Assembly: GCA_028015205.1 (NCBI GenBank)
Contig: CM051520.1
Location: 32,975,528 to 33,039,527, forward strand
Direction: 5' to 3'
DNA length: 64,000 nt
Origin: Mytilisepta virgata
Taxonomy: Eukaryota; Mollusca; Bivalvia; Mytilida; Mytilidae
A program made the position numbers and the translations under genes. Every line of letters starts with the position of its first letter. Position 1 is the stretch's first letter. The notes beneath the pieces are model-generated. The model worked only from the letters and a program-made list of their open reading frames with translations, was not told the origin of the DNA and ran no database searches. This document shows positions 22,892 to 34,021 of this stretch, one piece after another.

Positions 22892-24750
22892 ATAAGTAAT
22901 TTCATGATTGCACATGTGTCAAATATATCCACTCTAAAACAGCCACAGATCTTTTAATTTTTTTTATTGGTGTGGTATATAATATTTGTCTGCAGTCTAG
23001 TACATGCAGATATACCAAACAGAAGCTCTGGAAACATTTCTGGTTTGAAATAAACAGGTGAAATGACGTCAGCAATGTATGTAGTATATAGCTGTCTGTT
23101 GTAGGAAAAACCTGAAACGTGAATTCGATGAGGCATTTAAAGTTTCTTACCTTCCTAGTTAGGCCAATATAAATCTATTGCTATACCGTTTGTTTATTAG
23201 ATTGATGATATTAAAGTAAAAATGCGCATTGTGCACAAGAAATTTAGTGTTTGAATTCATTTTTCTCCTACAACGATGTTTTAACAAGATACAGTAGTAT
23301 TATCTGTCCCTACCTCCAGACAGTTAGGGACCACCCATTTGATTTTTAGGGGGTGGGGTAGGATCAATTTTGAAATAAAAAGGCTGGACCATGATTGTGG
23401 CAAAATAAAAAGACATGATCGCTTTAAGTATTAAAAAAAAATACAGGGCCTGTGTCAATCAGGAATTTTTTGGTTTAAATGAAAAAATTGGACAAAAAAA
23501 TAGGCAGGATCAAGACCCCCCTCCCCCTTTTAAATCAATTGGTTTTTCCCATAAGTTGATCGGAGCTCAAATATCAAAGTGTAAATGTCGTATATATGAA
23601 AGGACAAATTTTACCACCCACAGCAATTAATTTTAAGAGTATTTTGATTGATATACTTTTCTTCTTTGTGCATATTGTGTGTTAGAGATTAATCAGTGCT
23701 AATCTTAATCCGAATGTTTTTAAAGTTTATATGACAGAAAAATGTATAATTATCTATATGTGAAGATTAAGATTACGTTGATACAAATTGCCATCCTCAT
23801 CATGGTCATTTATTTTGATCCTCCAAGTTGTTTAAAAAGAGAGACTATGTTTTAATTTGGTAGAATCGGATACCGATTAGCGACGTAAACGGACACCGTT
23901 TTACGACCGAAATGTGGATTACCAGATAGTGAATGTAATGGACAATTTACCATTTGTGACAATATTGTGTTATACAAGTTGACTTCATTAGTTTGAATTT
24001 TATTATTTCAATATAGAACAATTTAAACTTTCGTTATTTTACTAGTTCCCCAGCTTAGTATCGAAGAAAAGGCTCGCTACGTTTTCATATGAAACTGACG
24101 TACACACCAAATATATTTGACAAGGTCAACTAACATTGTCAGACAGTTATGTATATCTCAAATTAATTCTTTACGCCAACTGACGAAATGAGCTTATTAC
24201 AAAATTGACAAAACCTTGATCCAAGTCAGTGAAACGAGAAATTTAAGTCAAGCTTAGTTAACATTTGTCAGACAGACAAGATTGTTTAACCTAGATATCA
24301 TTCATATTGCATTAATGTTCTGATGCAACTCGACTAGGAAGTTATGTAAGGTTATTTAAATTTATACATTAAAATATATGTTGCTATAAAGAAGAAATAT
24401 TTGAATTAAATAAATTGTAAAGCAGTTGTATTGTAAAAGTAAATACATTTTTTAGCCAAAAGTTTTGTATTCTTCCTTCTAATTTGACGTTCTTAAGTAC
24501 ATATTTCAACTTATTTATATTTTGTATAATATAAATCAATGTTATTTATTCATGTGTTATTGTCTCAATTTTAGGTGCTTTCTTTGAAGTATACGAGTAG
24601 CTTATTACGTAAATTGCAGCTTCAGTGTTGCCTTTTGTGGTAAATTTGTATATCTCCAGACTTTATATTTCCTATTTATTAACTACTATACCAATTTAAT
24701 ATGTAGCCTTTCTCTAATTCTGTGCGCATTTATACATCTCTTGACCCGCT
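22892..24750. other. No gene recognised
   Basis: AT-rich DNA. 23325-23530 has the 'gggaccacccatttgatttttag' start and a 'gaccccctccccc' stretch of the kind found in dispersed repeats. 24320-24740 is a diverged relative of 17190-18960. Confidence 0.45.
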
Positions 24751-24910
24751 TGATAAATATAGATTATTACATGGCATTTTTCATATCACACCCTTTATCA
24801 GCCCATGGTCTTTATATCAGCCCAAGAGCCGATAGGCTCGAGGGCTGATATATGACCAAGGGCTGATAAAGGGTGTGATATGAAAAATAACATGTAATGA
24901 TCTGTTTATC
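24751..24910. mobile_element. Fold-back element, ~70-bp arms
   Basis: The left arm (24751-24823) and right arm (24842-24910) are near-perfect complements, from TGATAAA through CATATCACACCCTTTATCAG to ATATCAGCCC. The centre is a smaller hairpin GAGCC-GATA-GGCTC. No coding capacity. Confidence 0.85.
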
Positions 24911-25159
24911 ATATACTTCACATCCTCTATTTGAATTTTATTGTCTAATGAATACTACATGTAAGTAGACAGTGAGTGTATGGTGCAGATATACAGGACA
25001 CCTGCTTCCTTCATATCAAAACAATAGTAATTTGATTTTGCTGGATTATATTGTGTAAACGACAGATAGCTCATCAAGATATTTTGTTTGTTTTGATGTT
25101 AAATATTCCTGCTGAAAATATATGTACATGTACCATGTCAGAAAAATAAAAAAAAATAT

Positions 25160-25310
25160 TTGCAAATTGATCTGACTGTTTACTAATGTTTATGTCGCTT
25201 GTGGTCTTCCTTCTCGTATTGCTGTTTTTCATTGAATCAATGTACACAGTGGTGTCGTCTGCCATTGTGTCAATATTTACGAAGTTTACCGGAAATGCAC
25301 GATGTTCCAT
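25160..25310 (-). pseudogene. Possible fragment of a Crypton/DUF3504-type gene (N-terminal part)
   Basis: The minus-strand frame starting at 25310 reads MEHRAF..., then about 20 residues further MADDTTVYIDSMKNSNTRRK and TTSDINI. A stretch of the form '(F/Y)I-D-x(2)-K/E-N-x-N-T-R/K-R/K-K-T-x-S-D' is how I remember the N-terminal region of tyrosine-recombinase-like (Crypton-derived) proteins in invertebrates. Coding similarity fades by about 25160 and no recombinase domain follows, so this would be a broken or single-exon remnant. The alternative is chance similarity. Confidence 0.3.
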
Positions 25311-26077
25311 GCGATATGAATGACGGAAAGGCATGCGATAATATTCCGGAAGCAGTTAATACGACTTTTATATCAGCCCGCAATGCCGATTCTCATTTTT
25401 GGTTATGTAATACAGAATTTTTCTCCTTTTATCGCAGGGTAAAATTATACATTTATTTTCTATAAGTATATGATAAATTCAGATATCACCACACGACAGA
25501 CCTGGGTCAATTACATCATTTGTACATGCCAATGTAATTAATTATATTTCAATTATGTAATGCTTTTTTCAGTTCAATTGTAATTACATTAACATTTATT
25601 TTGAAATGTAATTAATTTTATTTCAATTACTTTCGACATGTATACGAGTCATGAGGGAGGAAGATATGAACAAACAAGTACCTAAGCTAATCGTGCTAAT
25701 GCCAAATATTTATATAGTGGAAAAAATTAAACCATGAATAAAATTGAAAACAAGAAAACACAAAAAGACTCTCATAATAAATCAATATGATTTAACTATA
25801 AATATATCATGTATATTGTTTATAACAAATAAATTTGCTCAATAATCAAAGTACAACCATTCTTAAATGTAACTAAAAATTATATGACAAAAAAGGAAAG
25901 TAATTAATTACTTTCTAAATGCTGTTGGCGTAGCCAATGACGCGAGCACAGCAATATTAGCCATTTCCAGAAACTCATTTCCGGTATCACGATTCTGACA
26001 TTATAATTATAATTTGAAGCAAGTTACAATGAAATGCGTTTCAGCTTAGTGTAGCGACAAATTTAACTAGTAATACT

Positions 26078-27060
26078 GTGTTGGGATGCCAACACAAAGT
26101 CACCCAAACCGAACGCAGCTGTCGGATAAACAACACATTAATGTTTCGTAACATTTTAATTTGTTAAACACAATTTCCATTTTGTAGGATTTTTTCATGG
26201 TTTCCATGGCAACCAGATTTTTTTTTACCTCATGGCACCATTTAACATGACTTTCAACCTTGCTATAAAATTTGGTAACATTTGGAGGTATTTTAAAATT
26301 TTCCACTTTTTGGGATTTTTTGGCACTGTTTCCATGGCAACCAACATTTTTTGTCTTGTTGGCACCACAACTCATTGTCCCTAACATATATATGAAGTTT
26401 TTAACATTTGGAATTATTTTAAGCAATTTTCAGTTTTTTGGATATTTTTGAACTGTTACCATGGTAACCAGAATTCCATGCCATTATTGTGAAAATACTT
26501 AAAATGCCTTACCATCATATGAAGTTTGAAGACTATCTATAGTTCTAACTAGTCATCCTTATTCCAAGTTAGCTCAAAAACATGTAACAGAGGCAATAAC
26601 ATCAATGCAAAGCTCATTTTCTATATAATTTAAAAATTACCCACCTCACCCACATTTGGGGACCCCTACTGACCCCCAGGGCCCCTCAAGAAAAATTAAA
26701 CCCTAATTACACATCTAGTGACATCGATCTTACATCGTGTCAACTTTCATAGATAATGGGCCAGCAGTTTCTGAGGAAACTGCAACTTAAGTTTTCAAAA
26801 AAAATTCAGACTTCTTCCGTTTCCATGGCAACGGCAGCCATTTTGAAAATTTGAAATCTTGAATGCACACCTACACATGGGCAGTAACAATCCTGTGAAG
26901 TTCATCAAGTTTGGATCACTCACTGCAGAGAAAACGCGCGGACAAGTTCAGTGGCGAAGAAGAAGAATTATAATATAACAAACAACGAATAATAATAAGA
27001 AGAAACGGGAGTAAAACAATAAGTCTCCACAAACTTCGTTTGGGAGACTTAATAAGAAAC
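26078..27060 (+). mobile_element. Tandem-repeat element with 128-bp units and hairpin ends
   Basis: The left hairpin GTGTTGG-GATG-CCAACAC (26078-26095) is followed by three 128-bp units marked by TTTCCATGGCAACC (26201, 26329) and TTACCATGGTAACC (26457), then a unique part, then a GAAGAAGAAGAATTATAAT tail, then the hairpin AAGTCTCC...GGAGACTT (27021-27050). The layout parallels the pearl-like elements without sequence identity. No protein gene. Confidence 0.75.
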
Positions 27061-27390
27061 GCTATAAAAACAATAAGTCACATTGACAATACATTTACAA
27101 GCATGAATTTGGAATAAGAATAACTATAGATCTGATTGGCTAACTCAACGAGGGGGACGTTTCGGAAGTTAACTTTAAAAATAAAGGCTATTACATATAT
27201 CTGTCTGGCAATTTAAAAAAAAATCAAGTATAAAAAATTAAAATCTTTGAATATCCTTTAGTTTAAAAAAGCATCCCGAAAAAGCCATCAAAACATAGAC
27301 TTAAAAAAAACTATGTAGTAATATATCTATTGAAAGGTAGTACTAATACATATAATAAGGGAAAGTTTAATGTGATGACATTACAAATGA

Positions 27391-27575
27391 TACAATAGTT
27401 GCTTATATAGAGGGCATTATCATGATATATTGATTGCCCAAGGGACAGTGATATTGCCTGAAACATTGATAACGCCCAAGCCGCAGGCGAGGGCATTAAC
27501 AATGTTGAAGGCAATATCTGTCCCGAGGGCAGTCAATTTATCATGATAATGCCCTCTATATAAGCATCTATTGTG
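27391..27575. mobile_element. Fold-back element, ~87-bp arms
   Basis: Left arm 27391-27478 and right arm 27490-27575 are complements (GCTTATATAGAGGGCATTAT / ATAATGCCCTCTATATAAGC). The centre (CCCAAGCCGCAGGCGAGGGC) resembles the centre of the 24751-24910 element, so both probably belong to one superfamily. Confidence 0.85.
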
Positions 27576-27787
27576 TTTATTTCATTGAAGAATATAAATC
27601 TGCTGGGTGTGGGTTCCTTACATATACATATACATGTATGTTGAAGACCTCATGATGACCTCTGGGTATGTGTTTATGTTTCTGTCATTAGTTTTGGCGG
27701 TATTCTGGTATATTGTACATTCATGGAAGTTCCCCATATCTATTCTTTTTTCTACTTCAAGCATTACTGACAAGAATTTATTATTCG

Positions 27788-27836
27788 AAATATGATACCA
27801 ACTAAGTACATAAAAAAGGCACCCTGTTATATAATA
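27788..27836 (+). repeat. ~49-bp repeat, inverted copy at 30056-30103
   Basis: ATGATACCAACTAAGTACAT, then AAAAAAGGCACCCTG and TTATATAATA. The complement of 30056-30103 gives the same sequence with a few differences. The pair could be the ends of one 2.3-kb element or two separate small insertions. Confidence 0.75.
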
Positions 27837-28687
27837 TTACAACAATACTATTTGAGCAAGTATTGTTTTTATTTCATTGAAGCCAAAATTTTATCTAGAA
27901 ATGTCTAACGTTAAATATTAATGCACTACTAAATTTTCTAAATATTGATTCCTCCAAATCACATCTAGTTCCTCCAAGTCATAACAGGTCTCTCTCAGTC
28001 ACAGCATTGCACTAAATGTCCGTATTTGTTGGCAATTCAAAGATTTTGGTTAATTAAAGGTGACTTGAATTTTTAGTCGACAAATATATTCATTTTGAAT
28101 AAAACAAATGACCCAGAAACAACCATTTCGCTTCGGAAAACACGGTTTGAAATTCCGTCTGCAGCATGAAACACCTCTACTTCTGTCTGCCAAAATTTGT
28201 AGCGCCAACATAATATTACAGATGTAAAAACTCTGTTAATATGTGGCAGGGAAATTATTAAAGGGTATGATTTTCATATTCTCTTTAAAGACCTCGTACG
28301 GGACCATAAATGTACAACCTACCTGCAAAAGGTCACGTAAATGGTTTCCTCGTAGACATAACCGGAAATTCCTCTAAATGTTTTTCTTTCACAGCATTTG
28401 GCTGTGACTAAGAGCGATTGGTGGCCGTGTACTTACTTCCGGCGAACGAAACTTTTTCTAGCCTTAGTATGTAGCACAATATGGCTGCCCCCATTAAACA
28501 AAGATTTTTCTAAATGACCCATATGTAGAAAATGCATAATGCTTCTATAGCCCTCGCTATTATATGTAATTGACAAAATGCCCAATTACACATTACCTTA
28601 CTTTCAAAATAGTTATTAATTACACTCAGTTACATTTACATTTTAATTACACGAGGTCTGCCGCACGTTCGTTAATGCTGGTGAAAT

Positions 28688-28697
28688 CCCCCCCCCC

Positions 28698-28731
<34 letters not shown>
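28688..28731 (+). repeat. C11-A33 homopolymer junction
   Basis: Eleven C are followed directly by 33 A, with no interruptions. An 80-codon frame through it (Pro then poly-Lys) is spurious. It could be a poly(A) tail of an integrated transcript, but no donor body is visible upstream. Confidence 0.85.
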
Positions 28732-28732
<1 letters not shown>

Positions 28733-30317
28733 GTTTGGACGACTTCTCGGAGTTTTACGTTGTCATTAGAGAAAAAGATTTAAAAATTATGAATTTTATC
28801 CACTCTCGATAATCCTATTTTCATTTTTTTAATCTGCTTGGACAAGCCTCCTGTTTAAAAATGAAAATTGAGTTATCTAGAGTTGATAAATTTCATAATC
28901 AACTGGTCATGGTTGTAGAATCTATATTTCTGATTCTGCATACCAATTTCTACTTGAACTTGTCGTGTTTGTGTAAAAATGAAATAATTACCCATTTGAA
29001 CAAAAAGTACAAAAATAAAAGGGTGGAAACCTGACTATCTACACACGCCAACGATGGCAACAACAGGCTCATACCGTAGATAAAGCTATCCCAAAAAATT
29101 GCAGTAAAACAATAACTCAGCAAAAACAATTAAAAAGGACTTTTCCCCTGAATATCTCAGGCAATTTAGACCGAATTTTGACGAGATAGTTATTAGGTGG
29201 TCCCCTCTAAAATTTTTGTTTGGGGTTACTATTTAAACCTTTGTCTAATGTGGCTGCATTACTAAAAATAGAAAAATTAACAAATAGGATAAATATTGAT
29301 GGAATGGTCCTTAAGCAGTCCTTTTTTCCAAGGTTGTGGAGATTAGAGCAATTTGGGTCAGACGACTTTTATTTTCTGTTATACGGCAGAGCCTACCCTA
29401 CATTTTTACAAACTAAATAAAAATGAATAAACTGTAAATTAACTTTCATTTTTATTTTATTCCCCAACTCAAGGTTTTCAAGATTAGAAAAAACATAAAA
29501 ATAGTGAGATTAGTGCCAGTGACTTTGTTTAGCATAAAACCGATGAGTCGTACATCTACAAAATGTGCACATTTTATGCATCAATATTGGCACAGGGGAA
29601 AGCATTTACTTATCCATTTAGCTATTTTGTTATAGGCGGAAATGTTAGCCATTTTTCTTTATTCATTAAAAAAGATGTTATGATTATGAGATTTGTATAT
29701 TTCTGTATTCTATACAATTGTTATTTTCTTTTTAATTATGTTATAGCTATTATTCTCTAAATGCATTCTAGATGCAATGTAAACAAAACAATGAATACTT
29801 CCTGCTTTCACATAGTACACTTAACACACAATAACCAGAATAGACATTCGACCGCCGAACAACCAATAACAACCATTGAATGATTAATGCATACTAAAAT
29901 TCATATCTAGGTCAAAGATATTCAGATTACCTGTTTCATTTAATTTTTTTTAAAACTTACTCAATTTGGCAAACATCCATGTTGTTAACAATGATCAAGA
30001 TCAGGAAGTTGAAATTATTGTTTGTGTTTAAATGTTTAGCAAAGAATAATTACATTATTATATAACAGGGTGCCTTTTTATGTACTTGGTTGGTATCATA
30101 TTTAACGAAACATTATCATTCTCAACCTTGAAAATGTCATTTATTTTGTTTATTGTAAACAGGAAATTTTGGTGGAGATTTATTAATTGCGAATATGCAG
30201 ACATTACTGTGCGATTAATAATTGTAGCTGTAGTACTTTTGTAGAAGAATTTAGCTAACAAAAGTCAATTACTGCGATCTCAATCCCATGGCATATTTTA
30301 GCAAAAGTAAAAAGACA
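28732..30317. other. No gene recognised
   Basis: AT-rich. 28905-28995 resembles 18955-19045 (shared 'tttctgattctgcat' and 'aacttgtcgtgtttgtgtaaaa'). Holds the inverted partner (30056-30103) of the repeat at 27788. Confidence 0.45.
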
Positions 30318-30511
30318 TCACATTAATTTCTGAATATTCAGTACAACATCGATCTTTTCATCCTTGGAATACCACATGCTGATATACCTCTTCGCCTCCG
30401 CAGTTCTTTGGTATGTGTGGCCATCTTTGCTAGTGATCTGAGTCGTTGGAAACAGTTCCGAAAGAGAATCACCTGATGACCATTGATTGTAGACATTTGT
30501 GGTCAAGTAAA
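30318..30511 (-). CDS. Possible terminal exon, unknown protein
   Basis: On the minus strand, an AG at 30513-30512 could be an acceptor for a frame of 63 codons ending in TGA at 30318. The peptide is polar and protein-like (VYLTTNVYNQWSSGDSLSEL, then FPTTQITSKDGHTYQ, then AKRYISMWYSKDEKIDVVLN) and is not made of repeat DNA. The acceptor would be phase 1, matching the phase-1 donor of the exon at 36967-37074, so it may close that gene, 6.5 kb downstream. The polypyrimidine tract is weak, and an ATG at 30521 offers an alternative intronless reading of 67 codons. Family unknown. Confidence 0.35.
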
Positions 30512-30679
30512 CTTTCAGCATATCATTTTACCAGATGATATGAAAACAAAATTTCTTAAATTAAACACATCTTATCTAAATAAGACCTTTAATACTAGAT
30601 TACTCTTTCGTTCCTAGTAGCTAGCCTTACCCGCTGTTTAAAATGCCAAATATGTGGGCTCCTTACAAGACTGAAAAAT

Positions 30680-31440
30680 AAAGCAAATGTTCTGCTGAAG
30701 TTCACTCCAGTTTTGAGTATGAAGTTTTAACAAAATGCACCATGTCATTAAATAAAATTTTGATAGGGAACATTCCTAGGAAACATTGCAAAAAACTTTG
30801 GTTATAAAAGTCTCAGGATTTCAGGCAAGACCTTTACATAAATTTTCCCTGAAGGTCCTATGTTAAACGAAGTGTGGGTATGGTAGCCATCTTGTTTGGA
30901 GGTCTGGGTAATTAGACAAAGATTTGAAATCGGACACCCTAAAGAACACTGCTCAATGTTTGGTTCAAGTAGCCTCAGCAGATTCTGACAAGAAGATCTT
31001 TAAATGAATTTTGCCATAGATTCCTATATGCCTTCGAGTCAATGCAAAGTGTAGTTCAGATTGGCTAAGTAGTTTCAGATAAGAAGGTTTTTTACGAATG
31101 GATTTAGTTTTGTACGATTAATACCTGAAGACCAATGCTCCAGTTTCGTTTTTTAACTGTTTCTTCTCAATGGTACATGTGTTAAACTATGTTTGGCTTC
31201 GTATGCCATTTTGCTTGGTGGTCCAGGTCATTGGATATATTTTTGAAAGACTACCACATTTTGGTATAAACAGACCCAGTAGTTTTAAAGAAAACGTTTT
31301 TAAATATTATTTGACATATTTTTTTCTATTTTTGGTAACAGTGTGTTTTAAAGAACCTACGGTTATAAATTTAAATTATTTCACAAGTACAACCATCTTA
31401 TGTAGAGAGACATAAATTTTATGGCAGAGTGACTTTGGTT
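30680..31440 (+). mobile_element. Decayed pearl-like tandem-repeat remnant
   Basis: Diverged units with 'cctatgttaaacgaagtgtgggtatggtagccatcttg' character near 30857-30900 and 'gtgttaaactatgtttggcttcgtatgccattttg' near 31168-31205, plus 'tttcagataagaagg' segments. Both ends are lost. Confidence 0.6.
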
Positions 31441-31589
31441 TAATGTTTGCAATTTAGTTGATTTGTCAAAAACCATCATATTAAGTTATACAAATCTTCT
31501 TCATTTAAGACATCATAACCTTCGTTTCATGCTTTAGTGAATTAAATTTTAATGTTTCGGTTCGTATCTCAGAAACAGAATTAATTACT

Positions 31590-31878
31590 ATGGATTAGCA
31601 TGAATGAAACTTCAATGAATATAATTAAGCAAAGTTCAGCAAAATGGACGGCACACTAAACTCCGAAACATAAAAATGAACCAAAATTAAAAAAACACAC
31701 AAGACTAACAAAGGCTAGAGTTTCCTGAACTGGACGGCGCAAAATGCTGCGAAATTAAACATATTTTGTTTCAACCCTCCCCTTATACCTCTAGCTAATA
31801 TGGAATACTAGTAAACAAACACACAGCGATACACACAGTAAAACTCAGTTCAAAATATGTCCGAGTCCGATGTTAAAA
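31590..31878 (-). mobile_element. Retroelement 3'-tail remnant, distal half
   Basis: The complement matches about 47813-48080: the stretches around 'gcacactaaactcc', 'ctcccccttatacctct' and 'acacacagcaatacacaca' recur. It stops at GATGTTAAAA (31869-31878), where element C begins, and its continuation resumes at 33561. Confidence 0.75.
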
Positions 31879-33560
31879 CTGAGGCTCTCGAGAACCTGTA
31901 TCGCTCACCTGATATATCAAAAACAAATTTTGTAGAAGACTCTTAAATGAGGTTTCCAGCAAATTTTGTTTTTAAATGCTTAAGTGGTTCAGAGAAGGAA
32001 GAATTTTAAAACATTTTCCCCATATATCCAATGTTAAAGAATATTCTGTAGTGGTGGCCATCTTGAATTTCAGATCAGCACAAAAAAAAACTCAAAATTA
32101 GAAGATAACCACCCTAGTTTTATTTGTGTACGATTTGGTCTTAATCTGTGGAATGGCTTCCAAGATAAATCTGTTTGTATGTATTTCCCATATGGTTCTA
32201 TGTTAAACTATGTTCTGGTGGTGGTCATCTTGGATTTCAGATTGGCACCAAAAACTCTAAATCAGAAGAGGACCACCCTAGTATGATTTGTGCCTGATTT
32301 GGTTTAAATGTGTGAAACGGTTTCTGAGAAGATGTTGGGATGTACTTCCCGCGGGGTTCTATGTAAAAATATGTTTCACAGTGGCGGCCATCTTGGATTT
32401 CAGATTGGCACCACAAACTCAAAATTAGTAGAGGACCACCCTAATAACATTCCTGCATGATTTGGTTTAAATATTTCTGAGAAGAAGCTGTTTGTATGCA
32501 TTTCCCATAAGGTTCCATGTTAAACAATGTTCCTCGGTGGCCATCTTGGATTTCGGATCAGCACCAAAAACTCAAAATTGGTAGAAGACCACCCTAGTAT
32601 CATTCGTGCATGATTTTGTTTAAATGTCTGAAACTGTTTCTGAGAAGAAGCTGTTTGTATGTATTTCGCATAGGATTCTGTGTTAAACTATGTTCCACGG
32701 TTGCGGCATCTTGGATTTCGGATTGGCACCAAAAACCCAAAACTTATAGGGGGCCACCCTAGTATCATTCCTGCATGATCTGGTTTCTATGTGTGAGACG
32801 GTTTCTGAGAAGATGTTTGTATGTATTTCCTATAGGGTTCTATGTTAAACTATGTTCCACGGTGGCGGCCATCTTGGATTTCAGATCAGCACCAAAACTC
32901 AAAATTAGTAGAGGACCACCCTAGTATCAATTGTGCATGATTTGGTATGTTTGTGTTAAACGGTTTTTGAGAAGAAGCTATTTGTATGTATTCACCATAG
33001 GGTTCTATGTTAAACTATGTTCCACGGTGGCGGCCATTTTGGATTTCAGATCAGCACCAAAAACTCAAAATTAGTAGAGGACCACCCTAGTATCATTTGT
33101 GCATGATTTGGTTTAAATGTATGAAATGGTTTCTGAGAAGAAGCTGTTTGTATGTATGTCCCATAGGATTTTCTGAAAAACTATGTTCCACGGTGGCAGC
33201 CATCGTGGATTTCGGATCCGCACCAAAAAGTCAAAATTAGTAGAGGACCATCTAAGGAACATTCCTAAAATATCACAATTCAATCTGCCAAGCGGTTTCT
33301 CAGAAGATTTTTTGAAATTTCAGCCATTCAGAAAGCATTATTGGCCCTGGCAGCTATGTTGAATTTCCGATCAGCACCAAGAACTAAAACACTGTAAAGT
33401 ACCACCCAATGAACATTCTTGCTAAGTTTTGTTCCTATTGGCCAAGTGGTTTCAGAGAAGAAGATTAAAATTTGAAAAGTTTACAGACGACAACGACAAC
33501 GACGACGGCGGAAGCAAAGTGATGACAATACTTCACATGACCCTTTGGGTCAGGTGAGCT
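31879..33560 (+). mobile_element. Pearl-like tandem-repeat element C, with resolved insertion site
   Basis: The left end is CTGAGGCTCTCGAGAACC then TCGCTCACCTG, the right end TGACCCTTTGGGTCAGGTGAGCT (hairpin plus inverted GCTCACC). Nine units of 152-167 bp have their CATCTTGG-type cores at 32056, 32223, 32386, 32539, 32705, 32867, 33032, 33198 and about 33350, the last decayed. An ACGACAACGACGACGGCGG tail precedes the right end. The element splits a retroelement tail between A residues of GTTAAAAAGG without a clear target duplication. Confidence 0.85.
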
Positions 33561-33760
33561 AAAAAGGTAACAGAAGAAACTAAGCAAAATGACAATGATC
33601 AATATATATTAACAAAGGACTACTAGCAGTTACTGACATGCCAGCTCCAGACCTCAATTAAACTGATTGAAAGATAATGTCTATAACATATAGAAAATCA
33701 GCCACAATCCCTCCCGTTCATGCCATCATAAATTATACGAGAAAAATAAAATGCATCAAT
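33561..33760 (-). mobile_element. Retroelement 3'-tail remnant, proximal half
   Basis: Complement of about 47660-47825: 'aaactaagcaaaatgacaatg', 'agttactgacatgccagctcc' and 'gaaaatcagccacaatccctcc' are shared. It adjoins 31590-31878 once element C is removed. Confidence 0.75.
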
Positions 33761-33769
33761 TGAAAAATG

Positions 33770-34021
33770 AAAGACGAGTTTCGGTCACAAACTTGAATTT
33801 CAAATTTTCGAAGTTCAACCCATGTGGGCCCCTTGTTTAGAAAATCAAAATTCTAAAACCTTATTGTGCATCTACACGTGGTATGCAACCATTCTATACA
33901 GAAATTAAATTCCTGAACCCAGAAGTGAAGAAGTTGATATCACAAGAAAGAGTGACGGACGGACGGGCGAACGGACGGAGACAATCGCTATATCCGCGAA
34001 CTTTCGTCGAAAGTGCGGGGA
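33770..34021 (+). mobile_element. Small repeat with GACGGACGGACGGGCG tail and 3' hairpin
   Basis: Ends with ACTTTCGTCGAAAGT (hairpin) and GCGGGGATAA. The part up to 'cacaagaaagagtg' is related to the introns of the EGF gene (51240-51480, 52985-53235, 54690-54950), which share 'attctaaaaccttatt', 'cagagaaatta' and 'cacaagaaagtg'. That suggests an older copy of the same repeat was trapped in the EGF exon duplication. Confidence 0.6.

Larger units (their letters stand above)
25497..28660. mobile_element. Probable hAT-type element, interrupted by other elements
   Basis: The left end CAGACCTGGGTCAATTACAT (25497) and right end TGTAATTACACGAGGTCTG (ending 28660) are inverted, and both are followed inward by many AATTACA motifs. 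The flanking octamers are ccacacga (25489-25496) and ccgcacgt (28661-28668), 6 of 8 identical, as expected for an aged hAT 8-bp duplication. The interior contains a tandem-repeat element (26078-27060) and a fold-back element (27391-27575). No transposase was seen. The pairing of the two ends is inference. Confidence 0.4.

Noticed and set aside
28570..28812. 80-codon frame with poly-Lys
   Set aside because: It runs through the C11-A33 homopolymer.
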